Notes: generated by a model not told the origin, from the sequence alone. A stretch of 64,000 bases of DNA from Haemonchus contortus (GCA_000469685.2 LS997566.1:41270420-41334419); one strand, 5' to 3'; shown: positions 35,330 through 47,812, counted from the first letter of the stretch. Numbers and translations are program-made.

Positions 35330-37040
35330 TCTTTACGGTTAGACCTCGGGTTTGGGTTCATATCTTTTATGCCTCCTGTTATCTTTGAGTTATAAGAAGG
35401 AATCTAACTGAGCTTGGGTCTTCGAAGGCACTGTAGTGATAGAATAAGGGATGAGGGGGTTCCCTTATGAAAGTTTCTAAAACAAAGGTCAACCACTGGA
35501 AAAGAAAACCAAGAATATTGACAGCTTTACAGAAGTGATCTAAACCGGTTTCCAGTAAACGAGTTTCTACCTAAAGTGTGTCTATCATTGCCAGAGGGAA
35601 GACATTGTTTTACTCAATCCATCACAGAATTGTGCCGTACACTCCTGTACGGCCGTTATTGGTTAGAAGATCAGCTGCAACGACAAAGACAACCCAGCGG
35701 GGAAAACTTGTGATATCCAGCCATAGTATCGTTCGTCGCCATCGGAGATACTGATAAGTTTTGTCTGACCCTTTTTTTCTCCTGTTTTCTAGCTCAGACG
35801 GGGAGGAATCAGGTTCTATCCAGATTTATTAGACGATGCATCAAAACACCTGTACGTTTTGAAAAATACTCTCATATCCGGAACTTCAACAACGCGACTA
35901 CGCTCTTTCTCAGTCTAGCCAGAGCCCCTATTCCTTACGAGTTTTGTGGACATGAAAAGCTTTCCTATAAATTTATTTGATGCCGTTCAAAAATTTGCAT
36001 CTCACCCCAGTTAGGCAGCTAGTCTACTCCTTGTCCATATCACTTTTCTAGTGGAGGGAATGTTTTCAAGGTAGTTCGGCCCTGGGAACACCATCCAATC
36101 AGACCCCACTAGTTTCACCTTGGTTTTTGAATGGTGTTCCACCTGCACAATCAACCGAGGTTAAAATGTGTGGGTTTTTGCCCATACAGGTAAGCGATAC
36201 AGCAAATAATAGAAGTTTGCAGGTCTTGATGGACTTATGCAGGCGATATTCCATATTGGGTTGCTTCAGTAGGAAATAAAAACGCAGCTGCGACTTTTAC
36301 ACTTTATCCACCCGTGCTGTCTGCACATTTAGAGTGAATCGACTATGTAGAACGCTGCTGTTTTTCATAACCTCTTATTATTCCAGTTTACATCAATTCA
36401 GAAGGCACAGGGCCGTATGTGCTTAAAGGGAAGGGGCGCCCCATCACACACGTACCACTGGAGAACAAAACCAAAATTTGAAGCACCTTGAAAGAACTGA
36501 TTCAAGTTGATCCCTTTTAGCCGAGGTGATGCTCGAACAGAGTCTCATCGTCTTCATTCAGTTGAATGAAGGGGCTGTCGTATTAAAGCCATTACTGAAC
36601 CATGCCGTACTTTCCTGGATGTCCATTATTCAGCTTCAGAAGACCGGCTTTAATGACAAGGAAAACCCAATGGGAAAACATGTGATATCCGAACAACATC
36701 AGCTCTAACTTTCGTCGCCGTTGGTGATACTAATTAGTTTTACATAACCGTTTGTTTTTCTCCTTGTTGACTCGCTTAGATAGCAAGAAATCAGATCCTA
36801 TTCAGATTCCACAAATTTGTAAAAACAGTTCCTATCAGTTTCAAAGATTAACTCTAAGAAGAAGCAAAATTCCGCCAACGATACCGCTATGGTTCGTTGA
36901 CTTTCCGACCAATGCTTCTATGCCATGAGCATTTTGTAATTATAAAAAACTGTGGCGTACCTATTGGTAATGTTTAAAATGCTAATTATCCATTATTACT
37001 GAACAGCAAGTTCACCTATCGCATATGTTGACTACATTGA
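35330..37040 (+). repeat. Diverged tandem duplication, about 0.95 kb apart
   Basis: Blocks at 35640-35850 (GAAAACTTGTGATATCCAGC, CGTCGCCATCGGAGATACTG, GAATCAGGTTCTATCCAGAT) recur in order at 36600-36815 (GAAAACATGTGATATCCGAA, CGTCGCCGTTGGTGATACTA, GAAATCAGATCCTATTCAGA). The match suggests either a decayed exon pair or a repeat. No open frame spans it and I cannot name a product. Confidence 0.5.
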
Positions 37041-37047
37041 CTTGCAG

Positions 37048-37222
37048 TGATCTACCAATGTACAAGTCAGGGCATTTATCCTCCCACACGAGTCTGGTAG
37101 TCTCAATTAACCGACCTCGGAATGGAAGGCTTAGTTGCTCTAGCCGATTATCGGCCCTTAATTCAAACCAGCGACTGTGTGTAAGGGGTACTGCGCCACT
37201 TGCCACCGCACCACCTCCGCCC
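37048..37222 (-). repeat. SINE-like repeat, minus-strand copy
   Basis: The reverse complement begins GGCGGAGGTGGTGCGGTGG and continues with a TTTGAATTAAG B-box-like stretch, CGAGGTCGGTTAATTGAGAC and CAGACTCGTGTGGGAGGATA. This follows the order seen in the copies at 63243 (minus) and 49272 (plus). Confidence 0.6.
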
Positions 37223-37414
37223 TCCACACTACCTCCGTCTTCCTTCAGACTTCATACTAATCCATTTTGGCATTTAAATGACCCACAAAATCACGTGGTG
37301 TTTTGCTCTTCCAGATAAAAACAGCAGCAACTACCCGTGCTATGCAGGGCAGGGATAAGCAGAGTTGGCAAAGTTTCATTCAATGTCATCCATCCATGAA
37401 ATCCCGCCTGTGAA

Positions 37415-37605
37415 TGTTGCCTCTGTAGACCCCTCCCGGTACTAAACTCTTCAGGGAGGACAAAAGCATTGACTTGAACATCGGCTTGTCATCGCAAGTC
37501 ATCGTATAGGCCTACTCGCTCATGCAAATATGCCATTACAATTTCGACTATGGTTCGAATGAGTGGGCGCATTCCAGAAATAGGACGATCCGCGTCAAAA
37601 GCCCA
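37415..37605 (+). repeat. SINE-like repeat, partial copy
   Basis: Matches the 3' part of the family: CCGGTACTAAACTCTTCAGG, CATCGGCTTGTCATCGCAAG, GCCATTACAA, and GGGCGCATTCCAGAAATAGG. Confidence 0.55.
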
Positions 37606-37609
37606 TTCA

Positions 37610-38740
37610 TATCATTGTTCTGGGAAAGTTCGAAAGACTTTGAAGTTTTCAAGAAACAAACCTTTAGCTCATTTCAGTTCAGGCGTTAAAGTCCGTTTTA
37701 GATCTCATTGTTAGCCTTTTCTCAAATTCTACCGTATCCCTCCTTTTCTCATTAATTTCACATTCTTAGTAAACTTGTTTCTGGGTAATTGCAACTGAAT
37801 TCATTTATTCTCATGAACTAGTAATGTATAAACATTCCAAGCAAAGTAAGTCATGCATAGAGAGCAGTATATGTTGATACATATAGACTCTACAGTACTT
37901 AGAACCGCACCTGCATGCGATTTGGCGTTGCAGTCCCTTCCTGCTTTCAATAAATCAACTGTGGACTTGAAACCCAATCGCCTTCCATTCCTATGTGCTA
38001 CGTCCCTTTTCGTTCAATACACTAACATTTAAGAATTATGCCTTAGAAATATTGCCTTTGACAGTTTCTGACTTCGTTTTTTACCTTTTAAAAACTCTAC
38101 GGGTTCTCCCATATAACCCACAGAAGGAGAGACAGCTGTTTCTCGTTGCCGTTCGCCTTATCACGACTTGTCTCTCAAGAAACATTCGAAATCGGTTTCT
38201 GGTCCTTTCCTGAATTTGATTTGTAATTGACTTTCTGGGTTGACTAGCAAAACAACCTTACAGACGGCTGAAAATTAGATTACGGAGCCTGGTAGTCGGA
38301 GGTTTACCTGTACTTCCCACGACAGTTTTTTTCAATTTGCAGAAAAAATCTTAAGAAAGAAGGGAAAAAGTTTTTGTTCAGATATTTTTGTATCATTAAT
38401 AGTAATACTTATATTCAGTGGAAAATACGGTGTACGTTTGTAATACACATAGTTATTCGCTGAAGGCAGACTTACAGGTTCAGTACGGCACTCACTGAGA
38501 GGTAGGGCCGCCCCACCAAGTTATTCGTCAGCCTTTTCGAAAAGTCCTTTCGCTAAGAGGATTTGTTCAAATAGAGTAAGAAGCTTTTGACTAGCCTGTG
38601 CAAATGTTTGGCTCTACTCGAAGCTATCCATTTTTTTTCAAGGCTACTTATCTCGAACCTTCTATGCCTCTTCTCTGGTCCATGCTTCTATTTCTGCTAC
38701 GTCGCTTTTTCCTGTAAAGCTAGATCTATCACTATGCTGA
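37610..38740. other. Upstream region of gene C, nothing coding recognised
   Basis: AT-rich with short frames only. The presumed promoter of gene C lies here, but no specific element can be pointed to. Confidence 0.3.
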
Positions 38741-38813
38741 AAACATGAAGTATCCTCAATGTTTCTTTTTGATGTTTATTATTTTTATTCTCAGTTTTCT
38801 GTTTACACTGAGG

Positions 38814-41800
38814 ATGGCATGTTTACAAAAGTCACAGCAACTTGTTACTGCTGGTATTTATACAACTGATGCAATGGTTATTACCAGTTGCACTTTGACG
38901 GCTATTATTAATTACAGGAATCGTGGTTGCTTCCATCCTTTTTTCAGGTAAGAATTGCCCAAGGAAAACTCTTCAGAACATTTCAGAAGGCTTTATTTTA
39001 AAAAAAATAGTTTTTTTGCTTACGTAGTTTGTCGCTGGCTTTTTGGCTTGCTCTGAGACTGTTTAGAAACATTGAACATGAGGGATAACAAGTAGCTTTT
39101 TGACGTTAATCAATCCTATTGTGGAATGAGCCACTGCATTTGAATTCCATTCAAAATTGCAGTGACGTATTGAATGCGTATGTGGTCTACGCAATGACTA
39201 GCGATGACTAGCCAATGTACAAGTCAACACTTTACCTTCCCTGACGGGTCTGGATCCAATTTGCTTACTGAGGAACAAAAAGCTGCTCTGGTCTAGGAGT
39301 AACGGAACTTCTCCAGGAATCGCCACTTCCAGCGGCAGTGGTTCCCCAGCCACTGCCCTATCCTTCTATTGAGGATTCGATTCTTCCCTCCATAGCGCGC
39401 GATCGAGTGCGGCGAGCGCGACACGTCGTTCGGGGAGAAGGCACCAGACCCCGTGGTCACGGCGGCCTAATCAGGATTCGAAACGACACAATTTCTACCC
39501 TTCACTAGAAGTGTAGGCTATCCAATGAGCTAAATTCTTGAACACCAATTCTTTTGTAGGAATGCCTACACTAATCGCTGTGATTTCGTGCTAATACGCC
39601 AGCCAAGAAGCCGATTCCGAAGTGCGAAGTGCTTTATAGACCTGGATGAAAATCACATCCGAAACACACAATAATTGTGCCACAAATAAACGCTTCTCAA
39701 CTTCTGTTGTGGTACGGCATCTTAGGTGGAGCAAGAATATGGTGCCCCTCTCATAAAACCATAAATTCAATGCTCAGCTTCAAACGGATCATACTGTCGG
39801 GACAGGCTTTATGTCCATCTTGCACAGACGAAGCCTGTCCTTATAAAAATGAAAACTCGTAAGCAAACAAGGACAAGGAGTTTTACAGACGAAATAATCG
39901 CGTAAGTAGATGCTACACTGATTCCCGCTTTTGCTTCCCTATCTCTTACGTTGGTGGATGGGGTGTAGCGGCATATGGCACTGTAGCACATTTTACGGAT
40001 ACCAAGTCCATATTCGAGACTCTTCTAGACCAACGAAGTCTCCCATCTTTTGAGGTCGCTTTACTGGTACTAAACTTGTTTGGGAGGATAAAATTACTGC
40101 CTTGTACATTGACTGGCTACAGCAAATCATTGTATAGGCCACATACGCTTTGAAACGCCATTGCTATTCGAGATGGAAGTCGAATGCTGGGGCGCAACGT
40201 AATAATCAATGCCAGAAAATTTATTCTCACCCTTCCTCTCTATTACCATGGCTTGTAGCCCAAAATTATCATTACAGTACCCTCTTCTCGTTATTTCTTA
40301 TCAGCTACGCGATTAGCGACATATTCGAGGTATCATCGTTCATAGCTAGTCGCTATGTCAGCAATATAAGCATGTTAACGGAACTCAGCGGTACGATTCA
40401 CTAAAACCTTCAAAGTCTAGTAAATAGTCTAGTAAAGGTAGTGGTGACTGACTACCAGGTTTTTCAGAATTCTTCTACTTCTATGCATCTCCATGTGCTG
40501 TTCTCCTTCTAATTGAACGTTTTGTCGCCTCATGTTTCCCGATGCAATATGAGAAAGCTCGACCGTGGAAGGCATTCTGGCTAGCTCAACCAATTTGTGT
40601 GAGTATTGAACATATCTTTTTTCTCTTTGAACAGCAATTTCTTTTCCTTTTGTTTCGCACTTCTAGTTTTTCATAGTCAGTGGAAGGGGAAATCTAAAAA
40701 GTCAAGGAATCTCGGAATGTTCCTACGTAACTTGTGTTGTTGTCTGCTGATTCATCAATCTGGATTTTCTCGGTGATTGAAAAAGTGATTAAAAGTCATG
40801 GTAAAATCTTACGTTTCAATGGGGGACACTCAGGAAACACTGACACTTGTGATATTGTAGAGCAGAATTTGCTCTTCTAGTGCTTTGACTTCGCTTTTCC
40901 CTAGCAAATGTTTGGTCGCATGAAAGCAACCAGCCTTTCGCCTTCGTGGCAAGGAAGCGCCGCTTCGACCTTTCCTCTCGGCCTTTTCTAGGCACGATAA
41001 AATCACAGCTCACGTTAATTTTGTGTTACCCTGTTTTAGACGAGTAATGGAAGTGTTAGTCCAGAATAGTGGAAAAATGGCGAAGAAAGTACGGAAATCT
41101 GCGTCTTCAGGGAGATATAAGGCTCAAAAAGGTGTAAATTCAAGGGTTGGACGAGAATGTCATGAAAAAAGCTGCTTGGAAGGGGTATTCTGACGAGCTG
41201 TCCGAATACGCGCGCCATTGTACATAGCTGACTGCAGTGTGCTGCCTGCGTGCAAGATGCGGGTCTCGGTGCAAATGGTACAACCCCTACAACTTTCAAA
41301 ACGCTCAACAACTCGTCCGCCTTGGGTGTCAGCTAAGCCGATTGGGGGACCCTCAGAACGCCTAATCTTAACTGTTCTTGAACCCGACAGTATCCCTTAG
41401 GATATCCTTGGGGACACAGGTTCATCCCAGGGGGAAATTGCAGAAAGCTTTTTAAATATGAGCTGTGCCTTCGAGACTGAAACCGATCCTACAAACATCA
41501 TTTTGAACCGCGCCTTGGGAGTAGTATCAACGAGATGAGCCTTGACATGAGCTACGAGGATACGGTATACAGAGTGGGCCAAAGTAATGGCGGCAGCGCC
41601 CGCTGACGCTCATACAACATTTTTCCTGAGTTTATACCATTTCATCCAGTTCCTTCCATTTCACAAGGTAGATTTTGGAGATAATGCAAGCGTAACTACC
41701 TTATGAATCATCATCACTCTGCAATTACAAGCACTTTTAAAACGGAGCTTTTCCAGACGACTAAATATAACAAGGCAGCTGGTATATCCAACCATATGAC

Positions 41801-44800
41801 GCTTATGCGTTGAAAACAACTGCAGATCGAACGGTTGAGCACAAGAGGCCTACAGGTGCATTTAGGGAGAATATTGCGGGAACAGGGTGAAGACCTGCGT
41901 AGCGGTGAATTTAGTTCTGCCCACAAAATAGCTGAAGGAAAGGATATCTCATTAAGTTTTCCAAGCTAAATCTTCAAACGTCATCTGCACAACAAGGCCT
42001 TTATATGATCAGAAAGAGATTTCGAGAGTAAGCAGGCTGAAGAGAAGAGAAAGCTTAGCTCACAACAGCTGCTACGATGTTCCGGTAGAACATCGTAATG
42101 GGGAATTCTCGTTTACCTACGAAAACTTTCACGGTGAAAAAGGTGCTCAACAAACAGAGCTACAAGACTTATATGAAGCTGGCAGAAATGGAAGTGATAC
42201 AGTGCTAGGCTTATTTACTTTCTGTGATGGCCTTTGCGAGCATCTAAGCCGAGGCATAGGCACTGATTATTTTTGTAAATTAAGGAGTCAAAGTTAATTC
42301 AGAGACTTGCTCGACCTCGCCATGTGCATTTAGGCAATTTGTTGATCCGAAGCGGATATATAGCGAGGTAGAACTCACGACAACAGATCGGAGATTGTCC
42401 AGAAACTTCGTGAAATGAGTTTCCCGACTTCATAACCTTTGATCACAGGCCACTGAAGAGTCCTGACCCGAATTCCATGGATGTCCCAGAGTGGTGAACC
42501 CTGGAAGTGAAAGAACGCAGTAGTCCAAACAGAACTGAGATAATCACGAAAATACCTTGCAAAGAGCTGGGATCAACTCCTTTATACTACCTGCGTGCCA
42601 CCTTCGCGCCTTCTACCGTCATGTCCTCGTTTGAGTGAAAGAAAAAGCAACAGATCTTACCATCAGTTTCAATGTACTACTTTAATAAGCGATGTAATTT
42701 AAGAAGTGATGATAATTAGTGATGGGCATTTTTTTTGAAATTGCTTTGTTTTATCAGCTTTCTGTTCTTTTTTGGTAATGTTATATCTGGGTTATCATAA
42801 TTTTGGCCCACCCTGTATACAGGGGTGCCCAAAAAAAAAGAGACACTATGCATGGGGCCTAATCTAGCGCGGAATACGTCGCACCAATTGAAGCAGCAGA
42901 AGAATGTGATTGAGGAAATTGTACTAAGAATGTTGCTTGATGAAAGGAAGCAGGAACTCGTGTGGTTCCTATATCGGCATCAAATTATGAAGCCGTCTGC
43001 CATTGCGGACGTGCTCAAGACGACTTACGGGATATCGGTCGGCAACAAGCAGATACGCAACTTTCTCAATCGAGTCTCTTTCTCACGAACAGATTCCTGG
43101 GCATCGTCGCTTAGGATCTGGAACACCGCTGACTTCCTGTAGCCCCGACAACTCCGCAATGGTCTTCGGCGTCGTGGCGACGAGCCGGCGTCGACCTCAG
43201 ACGACATCAAATTTGCGTGGCAAAAATTCGATTTCGTCCATGTGGAAGGCCATTGAAGGATTTCGTGATCGAGTACAATGTGTTCTTGATTTTGCGTCTG
43301 GTAATATTCAGTCAGAGTTTAATAAAGTTTGATTACATTGGTGGTACAAGCCGAGCAGTGAAAGTGTCTCTTTTTTTTTTGGGCACCCCTGTACTTATAG
43401 TGCATAGGTAGTAGTAGGGGATAATAAAGGCATTATAGGTGTAGAAAGCTCCCTACCTACCGGCCTCATCAACCCAAGGATATACCCAATTTATATTTGC
43501 GACACCACTACTCAATCATATTTCTTCAGATAATCTTCTATTCACCAAAAATTTCTAAGACTAATCATTCCAATCATTTCGGTTCTCTCCGCAAGTCGGC
43601 AAGGGTCCCAGTTTTTTGGATAAGGAAGAGTTCCAATGGTGCAGTGATGGGAGGACCACTCGCCTTGAAATTACCGATTCTTCACAGTTTCTTAAATCAT
43701 AAGAGGTCACCTTTGAATTTATGAGCGTGTCCTTGGAAGTGAATAAACCCTTGTCCTCTAAGAAAATGGGATAGAGTTGAATAGAGGAGCACCCAGATTT
43801 CACTTTCCACACTAGGGCTCGGATGTTTCAGCCTCGATTCAGACGAATCCAAATTCTGATCACTTCAAGTATTGGATTACATCTCGGCTTTACCATTAGT
43901 TCCACTACTACAGTAGTATTAACAAAGCAGTACTCTACTTCAGCTATTAATCTCATATGGTGTTATTTACTCAGCAAAAATAACTATATCATCAGAGGAC
44001 GACATTCAACAGGCTATACTTTTTGTGATTCAACTTTTTATTGCAGTGGTACGTGTTCAATATACATTTATATATTTACATTTATTCTTATGAGCTGAGG
44101 TAGTGTAGCAATAAATGAAGTATCTACATTATCCCACGCATGGTCCGCGGATCGATTCTTGTATAAGTGGAATTCGAAGGAGGGTGCGCATCCTGAAAAC
44201 AGGATTGACGACCTGAAAACTTTATATTGCCCTGGAATTATCTTCCATACGTCTATTGGACTAGACCACAAAGGAGAAAGGATCTGTTAAGGAATCGCAG
44301 GAACACAGCCTGATATATGGATCGGGTCTATTAAAGTTTCCAAGCTCTTTAACCCTGATTTCTCAACTCCTAAATCATATAATTCACCAAATCACTCACC
44401 GAATTCGTGCTAGGACTCAACGGCTGATGGATGTGGGAAGGGCTTGAGAATCATTAATTGAGAGCACCAAAATAGATGTGGGAGCTCACAGGAAATATAA
44501 TAAAAGGTGCAGCTTTGTAAAAACCTTCCAAACGAGGGAATTGTGCTACACCGAAAAAGTGTTGCCGTATCCATGGCTCCTGTATTACATTGTAAGCTAG
44601 TCACCCAAGTTATTGCCGAGGCGTTCAAAACGTCATTACGTTTTTGAATGAAAATCAAATGAGGGGGCGTATACCATAAACAGGCGTCATCAACATCGGA
44701 GTTACTGAACTTTTCTCCTACCCTAACTCAATTTATTTAGCACTTCTTTGTGCCCTTTATGGAAAACAATGACCGTAATGAACAGGCATATCATTCACGT

Positions 44801-47264
44801 CAGTAAATTTCGTGACTGTAATGAGGTTGTTTTCTAATTTGGTACGGCAACCGAAAGGTCTCCCCTTCGATGTGAAAAAATCTTGATTAGTCCACGGGCA
44901 GTCAGTAGAGGAACTAAATGACAAATTGGGACAAATTATTTAATATGAAAACCCTTCACGATCCTTCGTTTAAATATTTTTCTTCGAATTCCCTCTGAAG
45001 CTATTGTATTTTCAGATGGCAGTCGTGCTCATGATTTACAATATATGGCGAACTAAAAAGTCCATAGGAATCGGAACAAACCTCACTACAAGATACCAAC
45101 TTGCTGAAAATATTCGTGCACTGAAAATCTTGCTCCCGGTTCGTTTGAAAGAATACTATTAGAATTTCAGGATGACTACGTAGGTACATAACTAACGCAG
45201 GAGCTCTTGGCTAGCGCTCACTATCGTACGGATGTGGGCGGGCCTATCCGTTGCCGTCCCGTCTTCTTAGAGTTACCCTTTTTCATGCGTCTGAATGATT
45301 TATTAAAAAGCTACAACATCTGTTTTTGGTTGGAGCTCCGTCGAACGATGCTCTCCAAGCTAATTGTTCAATAGAGGTGCTGCCAAGCGGCGTGTCCAAC
45401 CAATAAATATTGAAACCGACTTTTCAAGGATGTGACTTAGCGACTTCATCCGCTTGGCTTGATCATAGCCTGATGGAATTGGGAATTTCCTTAACCCATT
45501 GGCGACCGCGCCTTTTTAGCGTGTCTGGCGTGTGGGACCGGGCGCGCTTTCCGCGGGCTACTGCTGTGGCCCGCTGGCGGGCCACACGGTCCCAAGAGCA
45601 AGTAAACTTATTCATAAGCATTTCCAGCCGACAAAAAAGTTTTTTAAATGTGGCATGTGAAGGTTATAAGTCATACACACTATTAAGAGCTACGTTATGG
45701 CTGATGTTGTTGTTGTTTCTGGTTGTTCGAAGGGAGGTGAGAGTTTTTGCCAAATCATTTCCAAATGCGACTCTGTCTAGACACGAGGAAGCAGACAAGA
45801 TGAGAATGGCATGTTTCGAATCATGGGATACCTCAACAAAGTCCCTTTACATCCTTTTCACATAAATTTGGTCACCTTTGGTTTTGCTTCTTTACCAATG
45901 CCCTTAGAAGTAACTTTGTTTTCTCTTATTATTAAAGTCAGAAGTAGACATTTCACGGACCACTGCACGTCAAGATTCCATAGTAGATTTCATAAACCTG
46001 CTCGATCCTTGAAAGGGTCAAAAAATCGAAAATGAATGTTATATATGGAAAATAAGAGCGTGGCCCGTATACGGGCCACGCGGTCGTCAATGGGTTAAAA
46101 TACAAGCAATTTAGGTCATATTTTTCGACTTATCGCTGACAATATGCGATATACTGAGCCGAGTTATGTTTGTGATTGCTGCACAGACGAATTGCTCACA
46201 AAGCGTCTTTGGCACATTTTATGTCATTTTTAAATTTGTAAGTTTACTATCATCAAAAGTTCCATTGAAATCACACACAGCTTACTAGCAAATCAATCTG
46301 AGCCCAGGTTATACTATTGGAAGCTTAATCGCTTGCATAACCTCTTTTCGCGCTAACCACCGTTTCCCACGTAGGCACTCATTCTTCCCTGTTGTGGGCT
46401 ATGTAATTCGAATGAATTCCCCATCGCCTGAAAGAAACCATACCTTTAATTCAGAACTTTTGTGAACAAGCCTTACCATTGTGCCAGCGGCTGTTCTGGT
46501 ATTCGTTGACTTTCCAAGAAATCCTTCCTCAAGCGTCCAGATCCAGTGGTCACATCACAAAATTGCGGAACGTCACTGACCTATCCGTTCTCCCACATCG
46601 TCCTTACCCTACTTTCGTTGAGGTAGCTTGGAACTTCGGACGCCTTTGGGCACTTGCACTACACTTCAGGAGAAGTCCAATTATCGTTCCTTTTATAACG
46701 CGTTGAATGACGTTGACTGTATGTAGGGAGGGCTGTTTTCCATCTTGTCTCTATAAGCCAACTAGTTTCTTAAGTATCTTCCACACTGCTGGAAGCTAAG
46801 CTAGGTCGCTTATACTCCTCGTTCCAGGTACACATTCAGCTGGAAAATTCGTATATCTCCGTTCTGTTGAGCGTGAAAGGGTATCACACACTCATACACA
46901 CATAGACATACACATACATACGCATAGAGAAAGGCCACACACATTAAGAAAATTCTTTCGCTATTATGATGGTTTTAGGAGCAGCTGGATTGAAGTAGGG
47001 GATGAGTTTTGCCGGATGAGGTTATGTTCCCTAGCGTTCCAGATACCCATAGACCCACTTGCCCATAGACCTTTTAAAGTCATGTACATAAACTGAATAC
47101 ATCTCAATTCCGGCTTACAAAGTCTAACGAATCTTATATTTCAGGCTAGCTTCCTCTGTCAACTATGTGTTCCAATCTCCTTCATCTTTTTTCATCCTAT
47201 TTTCAAAAGATACACGAAAGTCAGGAGTTTATTTCATCTGAAATCTCATGGAGATGAACGGTGA
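38814..47264 (+). CDS. Gene C: seven-transmembrane chemoreceptor of the nematode Sra superfamily (Sre-like)
   Basis: Seven coding exons: 38814-38947, 40278-40390, 40468-40598, 43944-44048, 45016-45138, 46115-46237 and 47145-47264, giving 282 residues. All junctions have AG/GT and compatible phases. Family signs are FHPFF after TM1, SYAISDIFE in TM2, IERFVASCF with QYEK after TM3, TTRYQLAENIRALK after TM5, and IFFHPIFKRY after TM7. The E-R-F-V-A and R-Y-Q-L-A-E-N motifs are typical of the Sra/Srab/Sre chemoreceptors. I favour Sre but cannot exclude Srab. An in-frame ATG lies at 38745, but paralogue D aligns from MACL at 38814, and an acceptor-like TTCTCAG at 38788-38794 fits leader trans-splicing. 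Intron 3 holds two Tc1/mariner-class elements and a MITE. Intron 5 holds a piggyBac-like element. Presumably expressed in sensory cilia, by family. Confidence 0.82.
39468..39541 (-). repeat. tRNA-derived repeat head in gene C intron 1
   Basis: The minus strand reads an A box TTTAGCTCATTGGATAGCC, a CACTTCTAGTG loop region and a B box GTTTCGAATCCT. The arrangement resembles a tRNA with a TCT-type anticodon loop, but the acceptor stem is not paired. It is therefore probably the promoter end of a SINE rather than a tRNA gene. Confidence 0.5.
40030..40200 (+). repeat. SINE-like repeat, partial copy in gene C intron 1
   Basis: Contains TGGTACTAAACTTGTTTGGG, AGGATAAAATTACTG, GACTGGCTACAGCAAATCAT and GAAGTCGAATGCTGGGGCGC, in the order of the family. 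It lies just upstream of exon 2 of gene C. Confidence 0.6.
40990..41476. mobile_element. MITE of the GGCACAGTTCACGATA family, copy 3
   Basis: The left side has GGCACGATAAAATCACAGCT followed by CACG, and the right side has GAGCTGTGCCTTCGAG. The interior segment with AGTGGAAAAATGGCGAAG, GGAAATCTGCG and TTGGACGAGAATG matches the copy at 58561-59055. It lies in gene C intron 3. Confidence 0.65.
41570..42815 (+). mobile_element. Heavily decayed Tc1/mariner-class element in gene C intron 3
   Basis: The left end CAGAGTGGGCCAAAGTAATG is matched by the inverted right end ATAATTTTGGCCCACCCTG, with TA at 41568-41569 and 42816-42817. Remnants of a transposase are readable near the right: SPDPNSMDVPEWWTLEVK (with one stop) corresponds to the S-P-D-L-N-P-x-D region, followed by YLRATF. 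The rest is unreadable. Confidence 0.78.
42820..43391 (+). mobile_element. Internally deleted Tc1/mariner-class element (572 bp) in gene C intron 3
   Basis: Inverted ends CAGGGGTGCCCAAAAAAAAA and their complement are flanked by TA at 42818-42819 and 43392-43393. An open frame from 42825 retains a helix-turn-helix-like N terminus (QELVWFLYRHQIMKPSAIAD, then VLKTTYGISVGNKQIRNFL), and a small C-terminal tail follows. The catalytic core is missing, so it is non-autonomous. It begins directly next to the element ending at 42815. Confidence 0.82.
44100..44220 (+). repeat. SINE-like repeat, partial copy in gene C intron 4
   Basis: An A-box-like GAGGTAGTGTAGCAATAAAT, a B-box-like CGGATCGATTCTTGTAT and the 3' block GGAATTCGAAGGAGGGTGCG then CATCCTGAAAACAGGATTGA follow the family order with the middle part deleted. 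Confidence 0.55.
45491..46098. mobile_element. piggyBac-like miniature element in gene C intron 5
   Basis: TTAA target copies at 45491-45494 and 46095-46098 enclose inverted ends CCCATTGGCGACCGCG and CGCGGTCGTCAATGGG. Duplicated TTAA and ends starting with CCC are the mark of piggyBac-type elements. Near both ends are palindromes (GTGGCCCGCTGGCGGGCCAC at about 45566 and GTGGCCCGTATACGGGCCAC at about 46060). No transposase is encoded, so it depends on another element. Confidence 0.82.
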
Positions 47265-47530
47265 AAGCCATATCCATATTTGGAGTGGTGTACTTCATCA
47301 AATGGATTTGTGAACCTAGTACATAGTTAATAATCAAACTTAATCGTTCAGGGTTGTCATTCGAAGTGTTCTTGGTAAGACAATTAATCAATGCGATAAC
47401 ACGGATGATTATTTCTCTTCTCTGAAGAAGAAATGGGACAAGAGTTAATGGCATGGAGAATATCGAGTGATTGATTGGTCAAGTTCTTGACCTCAACGAC
47501 TTCTCATTTTGTCATTCCCACCTATATATC
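47265..47530. other. Gene C 3' flank
   Basis: No AATAAA is seen in the first 250 bases after the stop, so the polyadenylation site of gene C is not located. A variant signal may be used. Confidence 0.3.
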
Positions 47531-47812
47531 TTAGTGACTGGAGGTGGTGTAGTGCTAAGTTACTCATTATCATACAAAGAATCCAGTAACGGTACCTGAG
47601 TGAATACTAGCCCCTTTCATCTCAGTACAACTTCCCTTCAAGGACGGGTTCATCGTACTACACTTTTCTGTTAGTATAAAAGCACCGACTTGTAAATGGG
47701 CTGACTACCGCATTGTCATTGTGTATGCCACGTAAGCATTCAAAAATCATCGGGAGACGAAGGCGGGAACGCATCCCAGAAACGGAATTGACTAACCTAA
47801 ATATGTTCGATA
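47531..47812 (+). repeat. tRNA-derived SINE-like repeat
   Basis: Begins GAGGTGGTGTAGTGCTAAGT, which looks like an internal Pol III A box. It continues with GGGCTGACTACCGCATTGTC, ACGCATCCCAGAAACGGAAT and TGACTAACC. The order matches 49272-49545 and 49696-50000. Confidence 0.6.

Noticed and set aside
39468..39541. Functional tRNA gene with a TCT-type anticodon loop
   Set aside because: The acceptor stem does not pair, so it was kept only as a tRNA-derived repeat head.
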